Positions 10,130-19,874 of a stretch of 64,000 nt of DNA are shown piece after piece. The stretch lies in the NCBI GenBank assembly GCA_003117195.1, contig BDSI01000029.1, positions 1,057,023-1,121,022 of the forward strand, read 5' to 3'. Position 1 is the first letter of the stretch. Each line of letters begins with the position of its first letter. A program made the position numbers and the translations under genes. Source of the DNA: Eudorina sp. 2006-703-Eu-15 (lineage: Eukaryota; Chlorophyta; Chlorophyceae; Chlamydomonadales; Volvocaceae). The notes under the pieces were generated by a model that did not search any database, had not been told where the DNA came from, and saw only the letters and a program-made list of their open reading frames with translations.

Positions 10130-11208
10130 ATGGGACTCTGCAGGTACATAGCCCTATGGATCTTCCTATCTGCACTGGTCATTATGGTCAACAAATACGT
10201 GCTGTCATACGCTGGCTTCCCGTTTCCCATAACGCTCACCCTCACGCACATGGGCTTCTGTTCGACGCTCGCTTTCCTTCTCGTCAAAGGAGGTGTTGTC
10301 AAAACTTCAGATATGGACGTAAAGACTTACTGCAGGTAAGGTAGCTGCCCACTCAAGCCTGTGGTTGCAACTGAAAGTTGTTATGCAGTGGTCTCAGTTG
10401 CGGATCAATCTTGACCCTTGAGCGGAACCCTTCTTCAGGAATGTTCTTCCCATTGCAGCCCTCTTTTCTGGGACACTTTGGATGGGCAATGCCGCATACC
10501 TGTACCTCTCGGTTGCGTTCATCCAAATGCTGAAGGTGCGGCGTCTGCTCTCAGCAGCGGCTTGCGATTCATGTGCAGCTCAAATTTGACTACGCATCCT
10601 CCCTGCTAACGCCGATGCCCAATGCGGGTCAGCGGCCCACCTCCCCCGCCCAGCCCTCTGCCAGATAATTTGCAACTTAGAACCCAGAACCCCCTAGATG
10701 TCAATTTAGACCCACAGTCCCCCTTCCCTGATGGGCACCTGCGCCCCACCATCGCCACCACAGGCCACCATGCCCATCACCGTCTTTGTGGTGGGAGTGA
10801 GTCTGGGAACGGAGAAGTACTCGCTGCTGTACGCCCTCAACATGGTCGTTGTGGCGGTTGGCGTTGGGGCCGCGTCGTACGGTGGGTGCGATGCGGGCGG
10901 GTGGGTTTCCGAAGGACAGGACCATCGCTGTGGCAGTTGTGCCCCCTGTTGGCTGAACCCCCAGACTGTGCGTGTCGACCGGAGGTCCCGCCATCGGTTT
11001 GCACCTGCCTGGTCGTACGGAAAGAGTACTGATACTCGATACCAATTGTAACACAGCGCGGCCAAAGGCTTCTCGAGATGCTGTGCAGGGTCATTGTTAG
11101 GGACTTCTACTGTAACCCAGCGTTACATACCCCATGGGGGCATATTCCTGACCGCTCCACTCCTGCGCCTTCCTGGCTGTATGCTCTGGGCAAACCATGT
11201 GCGTCCAC

Positions 11209-11246
<38 letters not shown>

Positions 11247-14194
11247 CCACCACCACCAGTCGCTCACGCGAACTGCTCGCACCCCGCCGTGCAGGTGAGA
11301 TCAACTTCAACATGGTGGGGTTCATCTTCCAGGCCGGGTCCATCATCTCGGAGTCCTTCAGGCTGTGCCTCATCCAGATCCTGCTGCAGGTGCGTGTCGT
11401 ATATGTGAACGAACGACTGACGACAACCGATTTGGACGTGATTTGGGCGACGTGATCTGGGCGACGCGGCTGGGCTCGGTGTTGGCGGGGTCGGTACCGC
11501 AGAGCAGTGGTGGCCTACAGGGGCTCTGGGTTTAGACAAAGCGATCTACCCGACCCGAGACGGTTGCGAGGAAGAGCAGTGACGTCAAGTAGTTTCTGTA
11601 TGAATGAGGACGGTGCAGAGGGTTGCAGAAAGACAAAAGACGTGTCTATCCTTTTGTGCGGGCATGGGTCGGTCCTCGCGGCGGTGTAGGTGATATGCGA
11701 AAGGCATGGCCACGCCGTGCAGACGGCAAAAACATGTACCCAACATCGCAATGTCATGGCAGGCAGGCCATACTCGCCTGCGATTGGTACACAAACCCTG
11801 AAAGAGCAGTTCGGCGGCAGATGGCCCTCCCCAGCTTCGCGACACGGAGACCACGTCGGACCGAAAATGTCGACAGCTCATCACCCCAACCCCCCAACCC
11901 CGTCCGGACCCTAACATACGTCTGACACCCAGGCCAGTGGCATTAAGCTGAACCCCGTCACGACGCTCTACTACGTGGCGCCCGCCTGCTTCGCCTTCCT
12001 GTGCATCCCCTTCACCTTCCTGGAGCTCCCCCGCATCCTGCACCCGGACCGGGTGACCCTGGAGGAGGAGCAGGCGGCGGTGGGCTTCCCCCTGGGGTGG
12101 CTGCTGCTCAGCGCGACAGGAGCATTCGGTGAGGTTCCGTCCGTCGCGCTGGGGCGTGCCTTGCCGTATAGACGAGCGACGAAAGGAGGAGTGGTGCTCC
12201 TCAGCGTGACCAGCTCCCCAGTCAATGGAGGGCTTTTGTGTGCATGTGTGTGTATTTAGGCAGACAGAGTAGGAGTGCGGGACATGCAAGGGGCACAGCT
12301 AAGCCCGGGCAATTCCCCATATGCCACCAAACCGTCCCCACCCCAACCCATAAAGCAATTGGAAGGATACACAGTCAGGCTGAGGGCGTATGACGAGCGG
12401 CGTAGGTCGGCACATGTCGGCAGGCTGTCGGAGTAGGACACACGCCATACTGCTGTGAATGCGTGTGGGCGACGCTGACCGGCGTAGACCCACCTGCGAG
12501 CGAATTACGCCTGTAGTCAGCGTCGCCGCTACCGAAAAACAAACAATGCAGTTCACATGACCATGAAAGCGAGCAAAATACGTGCGAACTCGGGCAGCAG
12601 CAAAGGGAAGGATCAAGCACAAAATCAGGCAATTCAGGGTAATTATGCATCAATGGGGGCCCGACGCAGGACGAGCAGCGGCAAGCAAGCAGAAAATTCA
12701 CACAGGCTCAAACATGAGCAAACCGTGTGTGTGCATGTGTGTGGGAATGGCAAATGAGCCGCGAGAGGGGTTCCTACTCCCTAGGTGGAGTCGGGCGGGG
12801 GCGTGGGGGACCAGCGAGGTTGGAGGCATCAGCAGCTGCTGCTGCACGAGCCGCGCTGTATAAGCGATCCCTTGGCAGGACCTCTGCATGGTGCCCTCGG
12901 GAACCCATATGGCACATCGCATCTACCGGCGGCCGCCCGGGTGAGCTCCGACCCTGTCGAGCATCTGCGGGCCCGGCCTCCTCCCCCATCCCCATGCACA
13001 CACGCTTGTTCAAGTTTGGGCCTTTCCCCTCCCCCATTCCCCGCCCCCCCCCCCACACACATACACACGGAGACAGTCCAGCTTCCTCCCGGCCCAGCTT
13101 CCTCCCACAAACACGCAGACCCGCGCCAAGCCCACTGCCTTCTCCCCTCTTGTCCGCAGCGCTCAACATGTCGGTGTTTTTGCTGATCGGTCGCAGCTCC
13201 GCCCTCACCATGAACATCGCCGGGGTGGTCAAGGACTGGATGCTGATCGGTCTGTCGGTGCTGCTGTACCAGTGAGCCAGCTCAGGGTTGGTTGGGGCGA
13301 AACGGGACAACGACTACACAATCACTGCTTTTTCGCGATTTCGCTATCTTTATTGGCAAAAAGGGGGGACGGGGCCGAGAGTTTCTCCCCGTGCGCAGGT
13401 CGCCCAATCCAAGGGGGGTCCGCACACCCATACTGCACCCATATGACCAGGAGGGTCCGCGCACCCATATGGGTGCACCCGCAGCTTGTTGCGACGGAAA
13501 TGTGGAGTATCCAGGTCCTGGAGAAGAGCGGCGCCGCAGCCAGGCTTTGACTGGTCCCACCCAGCATCCCATCTGACTCGCTTTGCCCTGTCCTTGCCCC
13601 CCCCCCCGCACGTCCCTGGCAGTTCGCCTGTGGGCGGTCTGCAGTTGTTTGGCTATGGCATCGCCTTCCTGGGTGTCTGCTGGTACAACTACCAGAAGAT
13701 GCAGGTACGTACCGTTCCTACTGCACGTGCAAATCAATGGTCTGCCAGTCGAACGATTGTTTGCGTGATGTGCAGGGCGCGCTGCTTGACGAGTGTGTTC
13801 CATATACTAAGGTTTTTTGTATTTGTGTGTGCACGTATGTATGTACCATGTATGGTTTGGGAAATGTGGGTGAGGTGCGGGATGAGGGTGCTTTGCAACC
13901 CATCCCGCCGCATGTGTGCGCCATAATGGCCATTATGGCCACCAGCGCTGCCCACCTGTCTGTCTCCCCCCCTGGACCCACGAGTGCTTCCCCTGGAGGC
14001 CCTTTCACCGCGGGATGGCGGCCAGTTAGCCACTCCTGACCGCCGCTCTCTTTCCTCCGCTGCGACAGGGGATGCAGCACAATGTGACCGCCAAGGCGGC
14101 CGGCGGTGCAGCCGCAGAGGCGGAGAGCAAGCCGCTCCTGTCGGAAGGCTCTGCGAGCACGAACGGCGGCAAGACGGGGGCGGACAAGGCCTAA
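10130..14194 (+). CDS. TPT-family (drug/metabolite superfamily) sugar-phosphate or nucleotide-sugar transporter
   Basis: Eight exons join in phase: 10130-10335, 10439-10535, 10764-10881, 11295-11389, 11933-12128, 13160-13271, 13623-13704 and 14069-14194. They give 1032 nt and 343 residues, all introns GT-AG. The protein opens with a membrane segment ([21 protein letters not shown]). It shows family signatures: [64 protein letters not shown], and near the end [20 protein letters not shown]. About ten hydrophobic segments can be counted. It most resembles the plant subgroup of uncharacterised Golgi-type sugar-phosphate/phosphate translocators with a GEINFN motif. Substrate and membrane are not determinable here. 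The C-terminal 40 residues are polar with an ESKPLLSE acidic-dileucine-like motif, which could be a sorting signal. Confidence 0.93.
11206..11258 (+). repeat. (CAT)n / (CAC)n microsatellite in transporter intron 3
   Basis: About fourteen CAT/CAC triplets lie in the intron between exons 3 and 4 of the transporter gene. Confidence 0.9.
12252..12745 (+). repeat. diverged ~500-bp dispersed repeat in transporter intron 5
   Basis: This intronic stretch shares ordered blocks with 39712-40257 in a kinase intron: AGGAGTGCGGGACATGCAAG, CACACGCCATACTGCTGTG, TGTAGTCAGCGTCGCCG and a GAGCGA-A-rich block. It ends in GT-rich DNA, as the 39.7-kb copy does. No coding capacity is seen. Confidence 0.6.
13310..13368 (+). 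repeat. intronic repeat family B, copy in transporter intron 6
   Basis: About 59 bp containing TTCGCGATTTCGCT and CTTTATTGGCAAA, ending in a G-run. Related copies lie at 28052-28100, 31531-31593 and 38691-38710 in kinase introns. The copy here starts 38 nt after the 5' splice site. Confidence 0.75.
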
Positions 14195-15589
14195 GGAGGC
14201 GCGTCGGCGGTTGTTTGTTCGGCGGATGACTGACTGACCCCCGTTTGCGCGAATCAGTTGCGGAGCGGCATTTCATTCTTGCCTCTTTCATCTCTTGTTC
14301 TTGCGACACCTTCTGGAGGAGGGTGATGTCGCGAGCGCTGAGGTCGGATCTCTCTGGACAGGCCCTGCCTGCGCGGCCAAAGCGCTCCAGCTTCGTTGAG
14401 GCTGCGTGATGAGGGGTGGTGTACCGGCTTGGCGGTGCGGACGGTGCGGTCCTGGTCGTGACCAGCATTGCATTGCACCGCATTGCACCAGGTGGCGGCG
14501 CTGCTCGCTACGCGGCGGCGGTGCACCAGTGCCATCACCACGAGCAGCAGCAGCAAGGCATGCATGCGTCTTCTTCACTGTGCGCTTCATAAGCAGTCAG
14601 TCTTGAATGCATTGCGAGATGCAGGTCTCATTCCTTCGTGAGTGGCGTCCAGCCAGGAGCTCGGATGGGGACTGAGGGGGGATTGCACGGCAGGGGAGTG
14701 CGGTGGAAGTGATAGCGGGTTTACAAAACAAAAGGAAGTGGGAGGGAGTGTTTTCTGGGGCCGCCACCGGCAGAAGGGGGAAGGAGTCAAGGGAACGCAC
14801 GAAGGACGGACGGGGAGGGTTCAGGCGTCCCTGGGGCATCAGGTTCAAGCAGGGTCGTGGGGGAACCCTTGGCTAGGGGTACGGTGGGGTCCGTATTTCG
14901 TGCGGACCGATGGTACGAGTGTTGAGGCCACCGGAAGGTTGGCACATGCAGACGTGGCTGAAGGAGGGGGCCTCAGCCCCGAAACCACGTTTTTCGTCTG
15001 GGGTACCGTACGACATTGGCTGGTGTACAAGTCGGCTCCCACCCACGGCGTGTGAACCTGGGAAAGGGCAGGGAGCTGACAGACCCGGGCACGTGGACTC
15101 GGGGCGGGGTGTTGTATGCGCGGTGTGAGGCCTGCGGCCGGACGTGAGCCACTCGCTTCATAGAGGGACAGGTCCGAGTAGGGCACTGCAGGACGCCAGC
15201 TGCACCAAGCCAAGGAGGGCGGCCTTGCTGCGTCGCTGGCAGGCCGCTGCTCGACTGCTTCTCCACTACAAAAGGAGGGACCAGGGCCACGTGACGGGAT
15301 GTGCCATTAGAGGGCAGGGGGGTGAGGTTAGTTATATGGTGGGGGCTCTCCCCTGTAGATAAAGGCCAGCTTTGAATAATTAAGCAGCTTCGTCGCAAGA
15401 TCAAAGTGACGAATTCTCGGCAGCTTCTCGTCGTATAACCGTTTAACTGTCGCTGTAACCGCTTAACTGCCGTTCATTTGCACGCGCGCTGTCCGGAGTA
15501 GTTCTGTTGTTTACGGCGTAAAGTACGCGTCCCAGATACGGGGGACGTCAACGCCTAGGGCGTCACAAGTAGCCACCCTGGCAACGTGC
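14195..15589. other. 3' flank of the transporter gene, no further gene seen
   Basis: No coding region can be supported. The first TGTAA downstream of the transporter stop is at 15454-15458, which would imply a 3' UTR of about 1.26 kb. Two near-identical 20-bp blocks (TAACCGTTTAACTGTCGCTG and a two-mismatch copy) lie in tandem around 15435-15475. Confidence 0.45.
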
Positions 15590-16030
15590 TGCACTTCGCT
15601 GCCTCGGCACAATTCGAATGTCAAGCAGCGTCATCTGAGTGCGCACGGAAAACAGCAGCGGTGATCTTGCGCTCTTACAACAGCAATGCCAGGAATGCTA
15701 CCGTACAACATACAGTCCCCGGCACTGATTGCACCGAGCGGCTTGAATTCCTTGGCATAATTACCGCAAGCTTCCTACAAATCCCTTGTTCACGCTAGGG
15801 TAATGTGAAGGACTCCATTATGGAGCCGTTGAGATATTGGCAGGATTGCGGCGATGTAGTCCTTCATTACTTCGCAGCCGCGGCGGAATTCGATTGTTAA
15901 GCAGCATCGTTTATGCATAAGTGCGCACATGAAGCACCACCGGTTAACTTGCGCTCATACAGCATCAATGCTCTCGTTCATGCAGCCCTAGGCCACGCTA
16001 GCTGCACCGAGGACCTTAAATTTCTTGAGG
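15590..16030 (+). repeat. diverged tandem duplication, two ~170-bp units
   Basis: Unit 1 (about 15590-15760) and unit 2 (about 15865-16030) share ordered blocks: AATTCGA, TTAAGCAGC/TCAAGCAGC, GTGCGCAC, CTTGCGCTC, ACAGCA and TGCACCGAG. They are clearly related but well diverged. No coding function is evident. Confidence 0.55.
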
Positions 16031-17450
16031 TTTTTGACGGTTCCTAAAAATGTCTTCTCACGCGAGAATGAGTCGTTGTTTGTATCCATTTCGGTAATGG
16101 CACGAAAGCTGCGCCGTTCCTGCTGTGCACCGTCGTCACAGAATAAATGTATCCAAACAAGAACGGTGACGCATGGTCAGACCTCTTCAGAACTGGTCCC
16201 CAAAAAAAAGAAGACCCTGGTCTCTGCCTTACCGGCCGTTTCATACGAACTCAAAACGCCCCGTGCTGCGGTGACATGTCGGACTGAGCTCGATCATCTG
16301 CTGGACCGATGTCCTGACAACGGTATAGTCGCGGACGTTAACTTCTGCACTGTGCGGGGCAAACGCTTGTGCGGCCCGCACCGCCCATGCCGCCTCCCGG
16401 AAATTGCTTCACAGCTGGTGGGATCTTGTCGCAACGTCGCGCGCAGAAGGGTCGTTGCGGGCAGGTGACATCAGTCCTGACCTCTCACACGGCCAGCGCA
16501 CCGGCGACAGCCAAAGAGTTGGCCGCTGTGCCCCAGCCAGGACCGCTGCCAGCCGTGTCAGCATTGGCAGCCATGCCAGCTCGAACATCTACATGCATCC
16601 GATGGCAACCCACCTGCCCCAACACAAACGCTGGCACCACGCATGCGTACGGATTCATTGCGGCACGTCTCCTGCAGCCACACGCAGTGAACGCAGCCAT
16701 CAGCCATTGTACGGTCCCCTCGCAGTGGACCACCCACATTTTCGCAGGCCGAGAAGCAGCCCCCATGCGTTCCGTTCGTTCCTGTACGCTTGCTCGGCAT
16801 ACCGGCGTGAGTCTGCAGCAGGGTTCATTTCCCTTTACTACTGTTCGTTGCATGCAACCCTCGGGGGGCTTGGGTCCCCCCTTCCCCATTGCTGTTCTCT
16901 ATGCCGCGGTCATGCCGCCCACTGCAAGATTCCTGGCCTTGAGCATTGCCAACAATCCCCTTCTGCAGCAGTTTCGTTGTGCAGCCGAGCTTGCGTCACC
17001 CGCGCTCCCACAGCGGGGCTTCCCTTTCTCAATCCCACCGCCATCGCAGGCTTTGCATCCGACACAGCGGCTCTTGGACCGCTGCTCCTTGCAAGAACCA
17101 CCTTGCCAGCAGTTTGTTGGGCCTCGTAGTGCCTGTATCCGTTCCTGCCAGCTCCGTTGCTGACATCTCAGCTGCCAGCTTGCACACCTTCACCGTATGC
17201 ACCTTGGTGCCGAGGTGCTCGGCCCTGGCCGTTACCGTATCCGCTTCCGCAAATGGCCATGTGGCATCTCAGGCCTCGGACTGCAAGGTGTTGTCTGCTG
17301 AGTGGATACTGTTCCCAAACCTTTTCCCGTTTGGTGCGGGTGCGTTCAGGTGCATTTGGGGATGCTCCAGTCCTCCTGCTAGAAGCTATGTTCTCAATCC
17401 AACTCCACAAAAAATTCACCAAAAAGCTGCTTCACCTGAAACACCCCGTG
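16031..17450. other. no supported gene; two long overlapping open frames
   Basis: Open frames at 16369-17163 and 16404-17129 on the plus strand overlap in different phases. They encode Ala/Cys/Pro-rich sequence without a domain, splice context or conserved motif. I regard them as chance frames in moderately GC-rich DNA. Confidence 0.4.
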
Positions 17451-17699
17451 TTTTACTCAAAGTAACCTCGCCGTAACCTCGCCGACTCCGAGTCCCGAAC
17501 AGTTAAGCCCCGGAGCAGGAAGGCAGAGCCGAGCAGTGCACATCAGAGGCGGACCGCACCCCCCCCCCGAAATCCAACTACGAGCTTTTTAACTGCAACA
17601 ACTTACATACACGCTATTGGAGCTGGAATTACCGCGGCGGATTTAGATTGTACTCATTCCAATTACCAGACGCAAAGCGCCCGGTATTGATATTTATTA
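17451..17699 (-). pseudogene. 18S rRNA pseudogene, fragment 1
   Basis: Read on the minus strand this is diverged small-subunit rRNA. It covers the region complementary to CCGAAATCCAACTACGAGC-like, TATTGGAGCTGGAATTACCG and ATTCCAATTACCAGACGCAA sequence around the 530 loop. About 45 bp usually found between CCGCGGC and GGATTTAG are missing, and a C-run replaces part of the preceding helix. It ends at TATTTATTAG, exactly where fragment 2 resumes. Confidence 0.85.
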
Positions 17700-18245
17700 G
17701 GATTCACGGTTACAAGGGGGACCAACAACCAAGTTGATCGCTCGCCGTACAGGCGTAGACGGACTGTTCATCCTACCCCAGGGGCATGCCCGTTAGATAC
17801 AAATACAATGACCGACCTGTACGGCACGACGCATAGACATTTGGCTCCGGGACAGCGAGTCGACCGCTACTGATTGCATCGTTGAATAGAGGGAGTGATT
17901 TTCTTTTTATTGATCTTCTAACGGTCATTCACGTTTTTTGTGGCTGTCCGCCGCTTGAAACGGTCCCCAACCTCCGTTCAGTCCTTGAAGTCCTTTGCAT
18001 TTGTGGTACGACGTGCCTGCATTTGAAACAATTTTAAATATACATATTTAATGCGCTAAGAATTTGTACCATACACGCAGCATAGACATTTCACTTATGG
18101 AGATTGACTTTGCCGGTGCTGCTCAGATCCTTTAATACAGGGATAAGCTTCCTTTGCAATGATGTGCCGAAAGAAATCCCGCTTTCCTCAGCTTGCAACG
18201 GTCGCCACGTACCAAACGGCTGTTGACGGCAACATAATGCCACAC

Positions 18246-18437
18246 CGCCCTCCCATCCTTTCCAACTGCGTACCGAGATGTATAGGTCCCTTCTTGTTCT
18301 TCTTCATGTATTGTACAGCGTGGAATCCCAGCATTGGAAAAGCAGCATGTTGACGGTTCCGGTTGTGATGTTATGCACCTGCTTTTAAAGCGCATCGCAT
18401 TCTCTTCCTCATTTCATACGGTCACCTCGCTATTTGC
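18246..18437 (+). repeat. ~192-bp direct repeat, copy 1
   Basis: Highly similar to 18826-19017, sharing TCCAACTGCGTACCGAGATG, TCATGTATTGTACA and TTATGCACCTGCTTTTAAAG. The copies are about 580 bp apart in the same orientation. Confidence 0.9.
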
Positions 18438-18825
18438 ATAGAACTTGTCACGGCCCGTTCGTGGATGCCGGCCCGTAATGCTCTCTGTCGCGCACTTACT
18501 GTCTGTCACTTGTGCTGCTGGGTTTCTTGTACAGATCACCCCGCCCCCCCCACCCCGCAGGTTTTGTCAAGGTGATATCGGTGGAGTGCGTGAAAGTGCA
18601 AAGGCGATCTGCGTTATGGGAATTCTTGACATCCGCTTTGTGTGATGTACCCGAATGTCACCCCGCCCCCCCTCCCCTTTGCCTTTGGAAGGGTGGTGTC
18701 GGACGAGTGCATCAGCTTTGTGCTATGGAATGGCGCACACGTGTAGCGATGCTCTTGTGTGGTGTTGTCCACATGGTGAATTGTTGCCCCACGCCACCCC
18801 AGCCGTACGTACCCGAATGTCACCC

Positions 18826-19017
18826 CGCCCTCCCGCCCTTTCCAACTGCGTACCGAGATGTCTAGGTCCCTGCTTGTTCTTTTTCATGTATTGTACAACG
18901 TGGAATCCCAGCATTGGAAAAGCAGCATGTCGACGGTTCAGGTTGTGATGTTATGCACCTGCTTTTAAAGCGCATCGCAATCTCATCCTTATTACATACA
19001 GGTAACCTAGCTATTTT
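18826..19017 (+). repeat. ~192-bp direct repeat, copy 2
   Basis: Partner of 18246-18437. It ends about 35 bp before the second 18S rRNA fragment begins. Confidence 0.9.
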
Positions 19018-19051
19018 AAATACACTACTTCTAACGGGCTCAAGGGCTAAG

Positions 19052-19112
19052 TTGTCACTACCTCCCCGTGTCGGGATTGGGTAATTTGAGCGCCTGCTGC
19101 CTTCTCAGGCTC
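19052..19112 (-). pseudogene. 18S rRNA pseudogene, fragment 2
   Basis: Contains TTGTCACTACCTCCCCGTGT, CGGGATTGGGTAATTTG and GCCTGCTGCC joined to TTCTCAGGCTC: antisense 18S rRNA directly continuing fragment 1, with a short deletion near its end. It is cut off at 19112 by the 190-bp repeat. Confidence 0.88.
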
Positions 19113-19302
19113 TGTAACGACGTTAGCCCTAAGAGGCCGCTCGTCCAAAGTACGCACGTGCCGTATGGCGCTTGCATTTTGAATCGGTTAAATACCGATG
19201 CATCAACATCAACGGTATTATTCAATACCACCAATCTGTGGACTACTAACCTACAAGTTAGTTACATTACGACTAGGGACCCTACAGGGCCCGAGCTTTG
19301 TT
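19113..19302 (-). repeat. 190-bp dispersed repeat, copy 2 (inverted relative to 1302-1491)
   Basis: Reverse-complement partner of 1302-1491. Its left end abuts 18S rRNA sequence without a gap, which suggests insertion into the rRNA copy. It keeps both small hairpin arms in part. Confidence 0.75.
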
Positions 19303-19786
19303 ATAATTTTGGTATCGAGACCACAGGTTGCCGAACCACAGGCCGCCTAGAAAGTTGCCCATGGTTGCGTCCGCGCAGGCGACGCCCATGGGTCCGGCAA
19401 GGCCGAGTTCCCACCACCTCCCCACCCGTTAATGCCGTCCGCTCCAAGAAGCGGTGATCGTGCTATCCTCCGCACGGTTTTTCTCAAGTTGCAGAAGGCT
19501 TCGGGTCGGTCGTTTACGTTCGACGCAACGTGCAACGGTTCTGGTGCGGATTCCTTGTGAACCCAAGTTTGCCTGCCCTTCCTCTCCGTTCACTACGCAC
19601 GATATCGCTGGGCAGCATGTCTGGTGTGTACCCAGTCGTCCCGTACGCAACGCATTACCAGGCCTGCAAGCATGCCGCCCCAGCCACAACTATTGCGGTA
19701 TTCCTCGTGCCCAAGTGCACTGACACTCAGATTATTTTCACCACACTCGGGTTCACGCTGCTCCATTAATTCCCAGCTGACGCGCG
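19303..19786. other. rest of the second insertion in the 18S rRNA pseudogene
   Basis: About 484 bp of DNA between the 190-bp repeat and fragment 3. No gene or recognised element is seen. Confidence 0.5.
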
Positions 19787-19874
19787 CTCCGTCACCCGTT
19801 ACCACCATGGTAGGCCCCTATCCTACCATCGAAACTTGATAGGGCAGAAATTTGAATGAAACATCTTCGGCAGG
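19787..19874 (-). pseudogene. 18S rRNA pseudogene, fragment 3
   Basis: Contains CTCCGTCACCCGTTACCACC, ATGGTAGGCCCCTATCCTAC and GGGCAGAAATTTGAATGAAA, the antisense of the 5' domain of 18S rRNA. It is collinear with fragments 1 and 2. Similarity fades after about 19874. Confidence 0.9.

Larger units (their letters stand above)
17700..19051. other. 1.35-kb insertion within the 18S rRNA pseudogene
   Basis: This stretch separates two 18S rRNA pieces that are adjacent in a normal gene. It has no coding motif. It contains a ~192-bp direct repeat (18246-18437 and 18826-19017) and, between those copies, degenerate units beginning CACCCCGCCCCCC. Confidence 0.6.

Noticed and set aside
16369..17163. 264- and 241-codon overlapping plus-strand frames
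   Set aside because: They overlap in different phases, have no domain, and their composition is what GC-rich noncoding DNA gives by chance.
1302..19302. 18-kb transposon with the 190-bp repeats as terminal inverted repeats
   Set aside because: The right copy sits inside an rRNA pseudogene, the contents include an ordinary host transporter gene and an unrelated retroelement, and no transposase or target duplication is seen.
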